Source of the DNA: JAYSFC01 sp041913505
GTDB taxonomy: Bacteria > Pseudomonadota > Gammaproteobacteria > Burkholderiales > Burkholderiaceae_C
Length of the DNA stretch: 14,730 nucleotides
Assembly (NCBI GenBank): GCA_041913505.1
Contig: JAYSFC010000097.1
Location: 1 to 14,730 of the forward strand
Reading direction: 5' to 3'
Shown here: in pieces, positions 5,398 through 12,165 of the stretch
How the letters are laid out: every line of letters begins with the position of its first letter
Numbering within the stretch: position 1 is the first letter of the stretch
Position numbers and translations under genes: made by a program
Notes under the pieces: generated by a model
Seen by the model: the letters and a program-made list of their open reading frames with translations, nothing else
Database searches by the model: none
Told to the model about the DNA's origin: nothing

Positions 5398-7542
5398 TCA
5401 CGGCAAAATTACCGTTGCCTGCGCCTTGGCGATGATCGCATCCGCATCGCGGCGCAGCAGCAGGCGCTGGCCCACCAGATCGTTGGCCGCCTGGGTCACG
5501 GCAGCCACATAGCCCGCCTGGTTGCCGTACAGCTCCTCGAGCGAGGGCCGTGCGTCGCCCGCCGCCAAGCGCGCCGCACGCGTCTTGTGGAAGGGAATGA
5601 AGCTGCCCGTCAGGTTGGACAGGTCGGTGATACCCGGCGTGGCCACGTAGTTGAACTCGATGCTCGTGCCCAGCGGCGCGCGCGCCTCCACGCTGCGGAT
5701 GCCGGCGCGCGTCAGACCGGTCTGCGCATCGACCTGCGGCACGAGGATGGCGTAATCCTTGCCCACGGCGCGCGGCGGCAGCAGCGTGGCGATGCCACTC
5801 TCGTCCTGCGGCACGTATTGCGGGCCGAAGTCCAGCAGCGAGAAACCGTTGTAGCGCGCAAGGTAGTTGAACGCAGGGATCGCCGTGGGCGTGCCGGCCA
5901 CATTCCAGCTCAGCCCCTGCATCGCGGGAAACGCGAGCTGGCCGGGCCGCACGAGCGTACCGTCGGCCAGTTGGGGGACCTGGCTCGCGGGCGGCTCGGT
6001 GCCGCGCACAACCCAGTCCTCCAGCGCCACGAAGAGTGCGCGGAACGTGTCGTTGAAGTGCACCACCGTGCCCGCCGGATAGACGTTGCGCGTGGGCGCG
6101 TAGCTGATGCTCTCCGTGCCCCCGGCTCCGCCGTGTTGCGTGCTGGCGTAGTAGTAGATGCGCGCGTTCGCGGGCTGGGCGATGTCGCGCGTGCCCAGGG
6201 CATCGGTCAGCACGGGCGATCCCTGCAGTTGCCAGAACTCCGTGCCCGACAGGCCCAGGAAGAACTTGGGGCAGGTGTTGGTGGCGGCGCAGCGCTTCAT
6301 CACCCCGCCCTGGCGGCCGCTCACGTCATCCACGTAGTCCTTGTCGAGGCCGCGCGGCGCGGTCTGGCCGAAGGCCGTGTGGTCCGTGCGCAGGCCGCCG
6401 CCACCGCCCGGCACGGCGAAGCGCGTGTTGATGTTGGTCTGCCGCGCGGCCACGTGGGCGTAGATGCCGTCGAAGACCTTGCCGCCGTCGAGCCGCTGGT
6501 TGAAGCCCAGATGCAGAAAGGTTTTCATGGCATTACCCGACTGCGAGGTGCCCTGGCCGATGGTGTACTGGATGCGGCCCGCCAGCGGGTTGGGTTTGCC
6601 ATCGGCGTCGGCCGCCGCGTTGCGGAAGAAGCTCACCGTATCCCGCAGCGCGGCCAGGCCCACGCCCATCACCTTCGGGTCCTTGGCCACGTAAACCAGT
6701 TCGTACAGGTACTGCGGATCGAACCCGCCCTTGAGGCACACGCTCGTGCTGCTCGCCGTGCCTGGGAACGGGTTGGCGGCCGTGTCGCAGGCGGCGAATT
6801 TCCAGTCGCTCGCGGGCACGGGCTCGCGCGGGTCGGTCTCGTTGCGGCGGCGCGTGAGCGAGTAGCCGCTCTGTGTGTTGACCAGGCTCGCGGGCTCGTA
6901 GGGGATCATCGTGCCGTTGAACACGCCGCCCGGCAGCGCCATCGCCGGCACGGCCGCCGTGGGCACAAGCTCGGTGCGGTATGGGCCCGTGATGCTGCTG
7001 CCGTCCTTGTTTTTCGCCACCGGCACGGTGACCGTGAGGCGCGCGGGCGTGCTCTTGGGCACGTCACCCTGCCAGGCCGAGTACAGCATCACGTAGCCGC
7101 GCTCAAAGTACACGGCATCGCCCGGCGTGGCTGTGGGATTGGGCATGGTGAGGATGTTGCCGCGGTTGGGCGCGTCGTAGCGCAGCACGCCGCTGGCCTT
7201 GGACAGGTCCTTGGGCTTGAGCATCACGAAGTCCGCGCTGTACTCGACCATGCCGCGCGCGTTCACGGGGGCAAGCTGCAAGTCCTGGATCACGGCGTTC
7301 TTGGGGTCGGCCGGATCGACCTCGCCGCGCAGCGTGCCCGTGACCTTCTCGTAAGCGCCCACGCTGCCATAACTGCCCGCTACATCCTCGGTGGCGGTGA
7401 TGGACAGGCGCAGCTGCGGCGTGGCTGCGACGGGCAGATCGTCGCCGCCGCCGCAGGCCCCGAGCAGCGCCGTAGCGGCCAGCCAAGGCGCGCTGCGCAG
7501 CAGGCGCACGGGCGTGAAACGTCGGGAGGGAAATGGGTGCAT
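5398..7542 (-). CDS. Lipoprotein alpha/beta hydrolase domain protein (Abhydrolase_10 type)
   Basis: A 714-residue probable esterase or lactonase of unknown substrate. The start is placed at the ATG at 7542 because CAGGAG lies just upstream and the protein then begins with a lipoprotein signal (lipobox LGAC, Cys30, followed by GGGDD); codons upstream to 7710 look non-coding. Family features are EKVTGTLRGEVDPADPKNAV, NARGMVEYSADFVMLKP and GYVMLYSAWQGDV. The nucleophile motif is GTSQSGN (probable Ser335), followed by LGFNQRLDGGKVFDGIYAHV, and STQHG holds a probable catalytic His470. These match the large 'alpha/beta hydrolase domain' family rather than classic lipases. Lipidation implies an outer-membrane or periplasmic location. 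It lies downstream of the Bug gene but is separated by a strong terminator, so it may have its own promoter. Confidence 0.85.
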   Translation of the reverse strand: MHPFPSRRFTPVRLLRSAPWLAATALLGACGGGDDLPVAATPQLRLSITATEDVAGSYGSVGAYEKVTGTLRGEVDPADPKNAVIQDLQLAPVNARGMVEYSADFVMLKPKDLSKASGVLRYDAPNRGNILTMPNPTATPGDAVYFERGYVMLYSAWQGDVPKSTPARLTVTVPVAKNKDGSSITGPYRTELVPTAAVPAMALPGGVFNGTMIPYEPASLVNTQSGYSLTRRRNETDPREPVPASDWKFAACDTAANPFPGTASSTSVCLKGGFDPQYLYELVYVAKDPKVMGVGLAALRDTVSFFRNAAADADGKPNPLAGRIQYTIGQGTSQSGNAMKTFLHLGFNQRLDGGKVFDGIYAHVAARQTNINTRFAVPGGGGGLRTDHTAFGQTAPRGLDKDYVDDVSGRQGGVMKRCAATNTCPKFFLGLSGTEFWQLQGSPVLTDALGTRDIAQPANARIYYYASTQHGGAGGTESISYAPTRNVYPAGTVVHFNDTFRALFVALEDWVVRGTEPPASQVPQLADGTLVRPGQLAFPAMQGLSWNVAGTPTAIPAFNYLARYNGFSLLDFGPQYVPQDESGIATLLPPRAVGKDYAILVPQVDAQTGLTRAGIRSVEARAPLGTSIEFNYVATPGITDLSNLTGSFIPFHKTRAARLAAGDARPSLEELYGNQAGYVAAVTQAANDLVGQRLLLRRDADAIIAKAQATVILP

Positions 7543-7630
7543 GGTGGTCTCCTGGTGGTTGTCGTTGGAATGCGCGGGCAAGGCTGCGCCCAGCCCGCCA
7601 CGTGCGGCGGGTGAACAGGGATGGAGCAGG

Positions 7631-7654
7631 AAAAAAAGCGGCCCTGGGGCCGCT
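7631..7654 (-). terminator. Intrinsic terminator after the Bug receptor gene
   Basis: On the minus strand AGCGGCCC pairs with GGGCCGCT (8 bp with a 2-base loop, or 7 bp with a 4-base loop), followed directly by seven T. It lies 13 bases after the stop of the solute-binding protein gene and should end the AtuA-Bug transcript before the hydrolase gene. Confidence 0.85.
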
Positions 7655-7667
7655 GTCGTCAGAAGGC

Positions 7668-8648
7668 CTATTCGGCCTCGATGCCGGCTGCCTTGATGAC
7701 CTTGCCCCACTTCTGGGTTTCGGCGGCCTGGAACCTGGCCAGCTCTTCCGACGTGGTGGACCAGGCCTCGGAGCCCGCCATTTCGTAGAAGGACTTGGCG
7801 GCCGCACTCTTGGTGGCCTGGGCCAGCAGCTCGTTCAGGCGCGCCACCACGGGTGCGGGCGTGCCGGCGGGCACGTAGGCGGCGAACCAGTAGCCCATGT
7901 CGTAGCCCTTCACACCAGCCTCGTCGAGCGTGGGCACGTCGGGCAGCTGGGCACTGCGCTTTTGCGTGGAGTAGCCCAGGGCGCGCAGCTTGCCGCTCTT
8001 GATCTGCGGCACGCCCGTGGAGGTGTCGGTGATCATGAGGTCGATCTGCCCGCCCAGCAGGTCGGTAATGGCCAGCGGGTTGCTCTTGTAGGGCACGTGC
8101 AGGATGTCCACGTGCGCGAGCTGCTTGAGCATTTCGCCCGCCACGCGGCTCGAAGAGCTGCCGCTGCCGAAGCTGAGTTTGCCGGGGTTCTTTTTCGCCG
8201 CTGCGAGCAGCTCGCCCACGTTCTTGTAGGGCGCATTGGCGTTCACCACCAGCACCTGGCCGCCCTTACCCAGGCCTGTGACGGGCACGAAGTCCTTTAC
8301 CGGGTCGTACGGCAGTTTCTTGTACAGGTGTTCGTTAGCGGCGTGCGTGGTGTTGGTGGTGATGAGCACCGTGTAGCCGTCGGCCGGTGCCTTGGCCACG
8401 AACTGCGCGGCGATCATGCCGCTTGCGCCCGCCTTGTTGTCCACCACCACGGCCTGCCGGGTGTCGGTAGTGACCGACTGGCCCACGGCGCGCGCAAGCT
8501 GGTCGGTGGCGCTGCCCGCCGCGAACGGTACGACGAAAGTGATGGCCTTGGCCGGGTAGGCCGGCGCCTGGGCGAAGGCCGCGCCGGCCAGCGCCAGGCC
8601 GCAAGCAAGGGCCAGTGTCTGGCGTCGCCGGGTCAGGAAGGGGGTCAT
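7668..8648 (-). CDS. Bug/TctC family tripartite tricarboxylate transporter substrate-binding protein
   Basis: A 326-residue periplasmic receptor for small organic acids. The N-terminus has a twin-arginine-like or Sec signal (MTPFLTRRRQTLALACGLAL, cleavage probably after AFA near residue 26). The mature start is YPAKAITFVVPFAAGSATDQLAR, the Bug hallmark, followed by VVVDNKAGASGMIAAQFVAKAPADGYT, then VPYKSNPLAITDLLGGQIDLMI and LPDVPTLDEAGVKGYD. Length is typical. AGGAGA precedes the ATG at 8648. No TctA/TctB membrane subunits are nearby, which is common for the expanded Bug families of Burkholderiales, where receptors are often orphans. Its place after the AtuA-type genes suggests the ligand is their substrate or a precursor. 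The ligand itself cannot be named from sequence. Confidence 0.93.
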   Translation of the reverse strand: MTPFLTRRRQTLALACGLALAGAAFAQAPAYPAKAITFVVPFAAGSATDQLARAVGQSVTTDTRQAVVVDNKAGASGMIAAQFVAKAPADGYTVLITTNTTHAANEHLYKKLPYDPVKDFVPVTGLGKGGQVLVVNANAPYKNVGELLAAAKKNPGKLSFGSGSSSSRVAGEMLKQLAHVDILHVPYKSNPLAITDLLGGQIDLMITDTSTGVPQIKSGKLRALGYSTQKRSAQLPDVPTLDEAGVKGYDMGYWFAAYVPAGTPAPVVARLNELLAQATKSAAAKSFYEMAGSEAWSTTSEELARFQAAETQKWGKVIKAAGIEAE

Positions 8649-8694
8649 GCTTGTCTCCTAGGGTTTTGGTATGGAAAAGGAATGGGCCACCGCG

Positions 8695-9063
8695 TCAGCG
8701 CGGCCCTGCGAGGTACGGCACCAGCGCCTCGGGCACCAGCACGGGCAGATCGAGCAGCAGAAAGGACAGCGCCTTGCCATGGCTGTCGAGGTTGAGCGCA
8801 TCGTTCACGCCACCATCGAGCACATCGTCGATGACGAGGTTCATGGCCTGCAGCTGCGGCAGCAGGTAGCGGGTAACGCGGCTCGGGCGGCGCGGCGCGA
8901 ACTGGCGCGCCACGGCCTCCTCGGTCACCTGCGCCACGAGCAGATCCCACAACGCAGGGTGCCAGGCGATCACGCTGATGTTGGAGCGATTGCCCTTGTC
9001 GCCCGTGCGGCTGTGAGCCAGGCGATACAGCGGCACGGCGAGGGAATTCAAGTCGGTTTTCAT
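8695..9063 (-). CDS. Small protein equivalent to the AtuA C-terminal domain
   Basis: A 122-residue protein beginning MKTDLNSLAVPLYRLAHSRT, followed by GDKGNRSNISVIAW. The LAHSRTGDKGN...NIS motif is, as I recall, the hallmark of the domain found C-terminal to DUF1446 in one-chain AtuA proteins (acyclic terpene utilisation, Pseudomonas). The ATG at 9063 lies 5 bases after the stop of the DUF1446 gene, so translation is almost certainly coupled and the two chains probably form one complex. The same frame stays open upstream to 9471, but that stretch is antisense-like reading of the neighbouring gene. No signal peptide is visible; it is cytoplasmic. Reaction unknown. Confidence 0.85.
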   Translation of the reverse strand: MKTDLNSLAVPLYRLAHSRTGDKGNRSNISVIAWHPALWDLLVAQVTEEAVARQFAPRRPSRVTRYLLPQLQAMNLVIDDVLDGGVNDALNLDSHGKALSFLLLDLPVLVPEALVPYLAGPR

Positions 9064-9068
9064 GGCGT

Positions 9069-10421
9069 TCAATCCAGCATCACGAAGCCTTCGGTCACTG
9101 CCTCGCGCGGCACCAGGCAGGAAACGGTGCCCAGGCGCGGCCGCAGCGCGGTGCGTACGCCGCCACCACCGGCGGGGCCCGTGCAGTACAGGGCCGTCAC
9201 CTCGTGCACCAGGCGCTGTGCGCAGGCCTGGGTCGCGTGCTGCAGCGCGGCGCGCAAGCGCACATCGCGCGCATCGCCCTCCGCTTGCGCGGCGAGCCAG
9301 CAGCCAGCGTCGTCGCCGAACACGCTGGCCACGCCGATCAGGTCCAGCCGCAGCGGCGCCACGCCCGCAAGCCGCTCGCGCAGTACCTCGCCCGCCAAGC
9401 GGGCACGGGCCTCGGCACGCGCGCCGGCATAGGAGATTTCGCCCTCGGCGAACCAGCCGGACTCGAAGCACACGTTCACCTTGAGCGACGGTGGCCGCGC
9501 ATGGCCGCGCACGCCCGTCAGGCGTACACGGTCCGGCCCCAACTGCTCCGCCCGCGCTGCGGTGATGTCGGCCACCACGTCCGGCGTGAGGTAAGCGGCG
9601 GGGTCATGCAGTTCGTACAGCAGTTGCTCCTTCACCGTGCGCTCGTCAATGCGCCCACCCGTGCCCTCGGGCTTGGTGACGGTGCAATGGCCGTCGGCAT
9701 CAATCTCGGCGATGGGGTAGCCCAGCCGCGCAAGGTCCGGCACATCCTTGTAGCCGGGGTCGGCAAAGTAGCCGCCCGTGACCTGGGCGCCGCATTCGAG
9801 CAGATGTCCCGCCATGGTGGCGCGCGCAAGACGGTCCCAGTCGTCCATCTTCCAGCCGTAGTGGGCGAGCGCCGGGCCCAGCACCAGGGACGGATCTGCC
9901 ACGCGGCCGCAGACCACGATGTCGGCGCCCGCGCGCAGCGCATCGGCAATGGGTTGCGCGCCAATGTAGGCATTCGCGCTCACGACGGGTTCCTGCGGCA
10001 TGGCGGCGCCCAAGGCCTGGGCGAGCACCGCGCGGTGCTGCGGCCCGCTGAGGTCGTCGCCATGCACTACGGCCACGCGCGGATGGCGTGCGCCCAGCTC
10101 ATGGGCCAGTTGCTGGATGCGCCTTGCGGCGCCCAGAGGGTTGGCCGCGCCAAAGTTGCTCACGATGCGCACGCCATGCGCCAGGCAATCGGCCAGCACG
10201 GGCCGCAGCAGCTCGTCCAGCAGGGGCTCGTAGCCTGCGTCGGGGTGGGCGCGGCGCGCGAGCTGCGCCAGCGCCAGCGTGCGCTCGGCCAGCGTTTCAA
10301 AGATCAGCACCGCCGGCTGGCCGCTGTCGATCAAGGCCCGCACCACGGGTGCGGCGGCATCGGTGCGGTCGCCCGAGAAGCCCGCCGCGCAGCCGATCCG
10401 CAGGGTTTGCGTGTTCGCCAT
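9069..10421 (-). CDS. AtuA/DUF1446 family protein (acyclic terpene utilisation AtuA-like)
   Basis: A 450-residue cytoplasmic protein of the DUF1446 family. Supporting motifs are LRIGCAAGFSGDRTDAAAPVV, RIVSNFGAANPLGAARRIQQLA, VVHGDDL, SANAYIGAQPIADALRAGADIVVCGRVADPSLVLGPALAHYGW, HLLECGAQVTGGYFADPG, and GTGGRIDERTVKEQLLYELHDPAAYLTPDV. In Pseudomonas, AtuA is needed for growth on citronellol and geraniol, but its reaction is unclear; many betaproteobacterial members lie in unrelated acid-catabolism loci. Here the C-terminal domain is a separate gene 5 bases downstream. CAGGAG precedes the ATG at 10421. First gene of an operon with the small AtuA-C protein and a Bug receptor, divergent from a LysR regulator. 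The usual atu enzymes (carboxylase, dehydrogenases) are absent from the window, so terpene use should not be assumed. Confidence 0.88.
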   Translation of the reverse strand: MANTQTLRIGCAAGFSGDRTDAAAPVVRALIDSGQPAVLIFETLAERTLALAQLARRAHPDAGYEPLLDELLRPVLADCLAHGVRIVSNFGAANPLGAARRIQQLAHELGARHPRVAVVHGDDLSGPQHRAVLAQALGAAMPQEPVVSANAYIGAQPIADALRAGADIVVCGRVADPSLVLGPALAHYGWKMDDWDRLARATMAGHLLECGAQVTGGYFADPGYKDVPDLARLGYPIAEIDADGHCTVTKPEGTGGRIDERTVKEQLLYELHDPAAYLTPDVVADITAARAEQLGPDRVRLTGVRGHARPPSLKVNVCFESGWFAEGEISYAGARAEARARLAGEVLRERLAGVAPLRLDLIGVASVFGDDAGCWLAAQAEGDARDVRLRAALQHATQACAQRLVHEVTALYCTGPAGGGGVRTALRPRLGTVSCLVPREAVTEGFVMLD

Positions 10422-10457
10422 GTTTATCTCCTGCTGGCGAATGTAGGCGCGTGGCGT

Positions 10458-10486
10458 TATTCTGTGAAATAGATTATCAAGATCAA
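10458..10486 (-). promoter_or_regulatory. Candidate promoter of the AtuA-Bug operon
   Basis: Minus-strand TTGATC (10486-10481), a 17-base spacer and AGAATA (10463-10458) fit a sigma70 promoter with a moderate -10. A start near 10451 would give a leader of about 30 bases before the ATG at 10421. The -35 overlaps the candidate LysR box. Confidence 0.45.
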
Positions 10487-10487
10487 T
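10473..10487. promoter_or_regulatory. Candidate LysR-type operator (T-N11-A) between divergent genes
   Basis: The 15-base ATTATCAAGATCAAT has the T-N11-A layout with ATT/AAT half-sites expected of LysR-type regulators. It lies between lysR and the AtuA operon and over the predicted -35 of the latter. The dyad is short, so this is a tentative call. Confidence 0.35.
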
Positions 10488-10496
10488 TCATTTGAA

Positions 10497-11423
10497 ATGC
10501 AGATGAATATTTCGAGCCGCCAGATCGACGCCTTCCTCGCCCTGGCCACACAGCGCAGCTTCACGCGCGCAGCAGCGCAGTGCCACCTCTCGCAGCCCGC
10601 GTTCAGCGCGCTCATTCGCGCACTGGAGGACAGCCTGGGCCTGCGCCTGTTCGACCGCAGCACGCGCCACGTGGATCTCACGGCCGAAGGTGAAAACTTC
10701 CTCGCGGCCGCACGCCGCATCCGCTCCGAGGTGGACAACGCCCTGGCCACGATGCGCGACGCAGCCTCGCTGCGGCGCGGGCGCGTGGCCGTGGCGCTGC
10801 TGCCCTCGCTGGCGGCGGGCTGGCTGCCCGGCGTGCTGGCGGCCTACCGCGCGGCCCACCCGGGCATCGAGCTCGACATCGCGGACGTGCTGTCGGAGCC
10901 CTGCATTGAGCGCGTGGCCACGGGTAAGGCTGACTTCGCGCTGGCCGCCATTCGCGCTGACACGCCCGAACTGCAGGCCGAGCCGTTCTGCAGCGACGGT
11001 TTTCATCTGGTGTGCCGAGCGGACCACCCGCTCGCGCGGCGCCTGCGCAGCCGCAAGGCCGTGCCACTCAAGGCCCAGGACCTTGCCGAGTGGCCCTTTG
11101 TGCACCTTGCGCGCACGAGCAGCGTGCGCCAGTATCTGGAGGCGGCCCTGCACCCGCAGGCCATGAACACGCTCATGGAGGTGGAGCAGCTCGCCACCGT
11201 GATGGGCATGGTGCGCGCGGGGCTGGGCATCAGCGTGGTGCCCACGCTCACGCTCTTTCACTTTCACCAGCCAGGCCTCGTCACACGGGCGCTCACCCTG
11301 CCCGGCCTTACGCGCCAGATCTACCTCGTGCGCCGACGCGACCGCAGCCTGTCGGTAGCCGCGCAGGCTCTGTACGCGATGGTGATGGCACAAAGGCCCA
11401 CCGACGAACTCCCTGCAACGTGA
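10497..11423 (+). CDS. LysR-type transcriptional regulator
   Basis: A 308-residue regulator with an N-terminal winged helix-turn-helix (residues about 5-65: RQIDAFLALATQRSFTRAAA, then CHLSQPAFSALIRALEDSLG, then LRLFDRSTRHVDLTAEG) and a C-terminal effector domain (RRGRVAVALLPSLAAGWLPGVLAAYR... to GLGISVVPTL). It is transcribed away from the AtuA-Bug operon across 75 bases, the usual arrangement for a LysR activator and its target. Two starts are possible, 10497 (MQMNISS) and 10503 (MNISS); neither has a visible Shine-Dalgarno, and the second gives the more usual N-terminus. Inferred role: sensing the compound taken up or degraded by the divergent operon and probably repressing its own gene. 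The inducer is unknown. Confidence 0.93.
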   Translation: MQMNISSRQIDAFLALATQRSFTRAAAQCHLSQPAFSALIRALEDSLGLRLFDRSTRHVDLTAEGENFLAAARRIRSEVDNALATMRDAASLRRGRVAVALLPSLAAGWLPGVLAAYRAAHPGIELDIADVLSEPCIERVATGKADFALAAIRADTPELQAEPFCSDGFHLVCRADHPLARRLRSRKAVPLKAQDLAEWPFVHLARTSSVRQYLEAALHPQAMNTLMEVEQLATVMGMVRAGLGISVVPTLTLFHFHQPGLVTRALTLPGLTRQIYLVRRRDRSLSVAAQALYAMVMAQRPTDELPAT

Positions 11424-11510
11424 AGACGGCCAAGTTGAGCAGGTACGCTGGGTAGCACCCCACTCCGATGAACCCGGGCCGCAGACGGTTGCGCCCAGTG
11501 CGGGTACAAC

Positions 11511-12104
11511 CTAGAACTGGCCTAGATCCTGTAGGGCATCAATCACCATGCCCGTGCCAATGGCGATGAGCAGGATGTCCGATGCCACACGCACATAGCG
11601 GTAGCCCGCGGGCGGGACGCCCAGTTGCACCACCACGCTTTGCGGCAGCGGGTAATACACCACGCCACTCGGCAGGGGACGCCCCACCGCCCATTGGCGT
11701 GCCTGGCCCGGTGGCATGCATCCGTTGTTCTTCTTGGCCAACCCAGGCGGGCATCGGCCCGCGCGGTACTGCTCGCCAAAATAGCCCTGCAGCACCGCGC
11801 GCTGCGGCGCTGTGAAATACGCGCCCATGCGCACGGAGCCGCTCTCACCGCTGCCACGGCGCGCTGCATCGGGCGGTGGCCCACCGTCCGCCCGCCCCTC
11901 GGGCCCACGGCTATGCTCGGCCTTGGGGCCCTGCGCACCACCGCCGCGCCCCTGCCCGTGCCCCTGGCCCGCCCAGTCGGGACGTTCCGCCCAGGACGGC
12001 GGAGCCGCAAAGGTCAGCAGGACAGATAGCGCCCATGCCAGGGGCAGAACCCGCCGCGCGCATGCGCGCGGCAGCAGGCGGGATACGGATGGGTACGAAG
12101 TCAT
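11511..12104 (-). CDS. CigR/RcnB-like secreted protein
   Basis: A 197-residue exported protein. A signal peptide (positive start, then VLPLAWALSVLLTFAAPPSWA, cleavage probably after Ala39) is followed by a low-complexity Gly/Arg/Pro segment (about residues 45-90). A conserved C-terminal region then has CPPGLAKKNNGCMPPGQARQWAVG (Cys118, Cys129) and LPSGVVYYPLPQSVVVQLGVPPAGYRYVRVASDILLIAIGTGMVIDALQDLG. This C-terminal pattern is that of proteins annotated as anti-virulence regulator CigR family or RcnB-like. In Salmonella, CigR is a membrane-associated inhibitor of the MgtC virulence protein, but no mgtC is present here and most homologues are uncharacterised. The ATG at 12104 has only a weak AGG upstream. 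A strong terminator lies 20 bases before the start, so its expression is puzzling. Convergent with lysR across 87 bases that hold no clear terminator. Confidence 0.8.
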   Translation of the reverse strand: MTSYPSVSRLLPRACARRVLPLAWALSVLLTFAAPPSWAERPDWAGQGHGQGRGGGAQGPKAEHSRGPEGRADGGPPPDAARRGSGESGSVRMGAYFTAPQRAVLQGYFGEQYRAGRCPPGLAKKNNGCMPPGQARQWAVGRPLPSGVVYYPLPQSVVVQLGVPPAGYRYVRVASDILLIAIGTGMVIDALQDLGQF

Positions 12105-12123
12105 GGTGGTCGGCCTGTGCTAC

Positions 12124-12158
12124 AAAAAAACCTGCGCCGCGCCACAAGGGGCGCGGCG
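12124..12158 (-). terminator. Intrinsic terminator after the DUF4382 lipoprotein gene
   Basis: Minus-strand CGCCGCGCC pairs perfectly with GGCGCGGCG (9 bp) around a 6-base loop. CAGG and then seven T follow. It begins 7 bases after the DUF4382 gene stop and ends 19 bases before the cigR start codon. The 4-base gap between stem and T-run may lower its efficiency. Confidence 0.7.
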
Positions 12159-12165
12159 GCTCACA

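Noticed and set aside
7594..7611. CCCGCC/GGCGGG hairpin upstream of the hydrolase
   Set aside because: A 6-bp stem without a T-run in GC-rich DNA; the real terminator is the adjacent structure at 7631-7654.
5326..7614. 762-codon open frame on the plus strand opposite the lipoprotein hydrolase
   Set aside because: It is the complement of a well-supported gene with family motifs. The translation is rich in His, Arg, Ala and Gly with no recognisable domain, as expected for a frame left open by GC-rich codon bias.
7543..7710. N-terminal extension of the hydrolase frame
   Set aside because: It runs through the intrinsic terminator and the end of the Bug gene. The ATG at 7542 has a Shine-Dalgarno and gives a lipoprotein signal.
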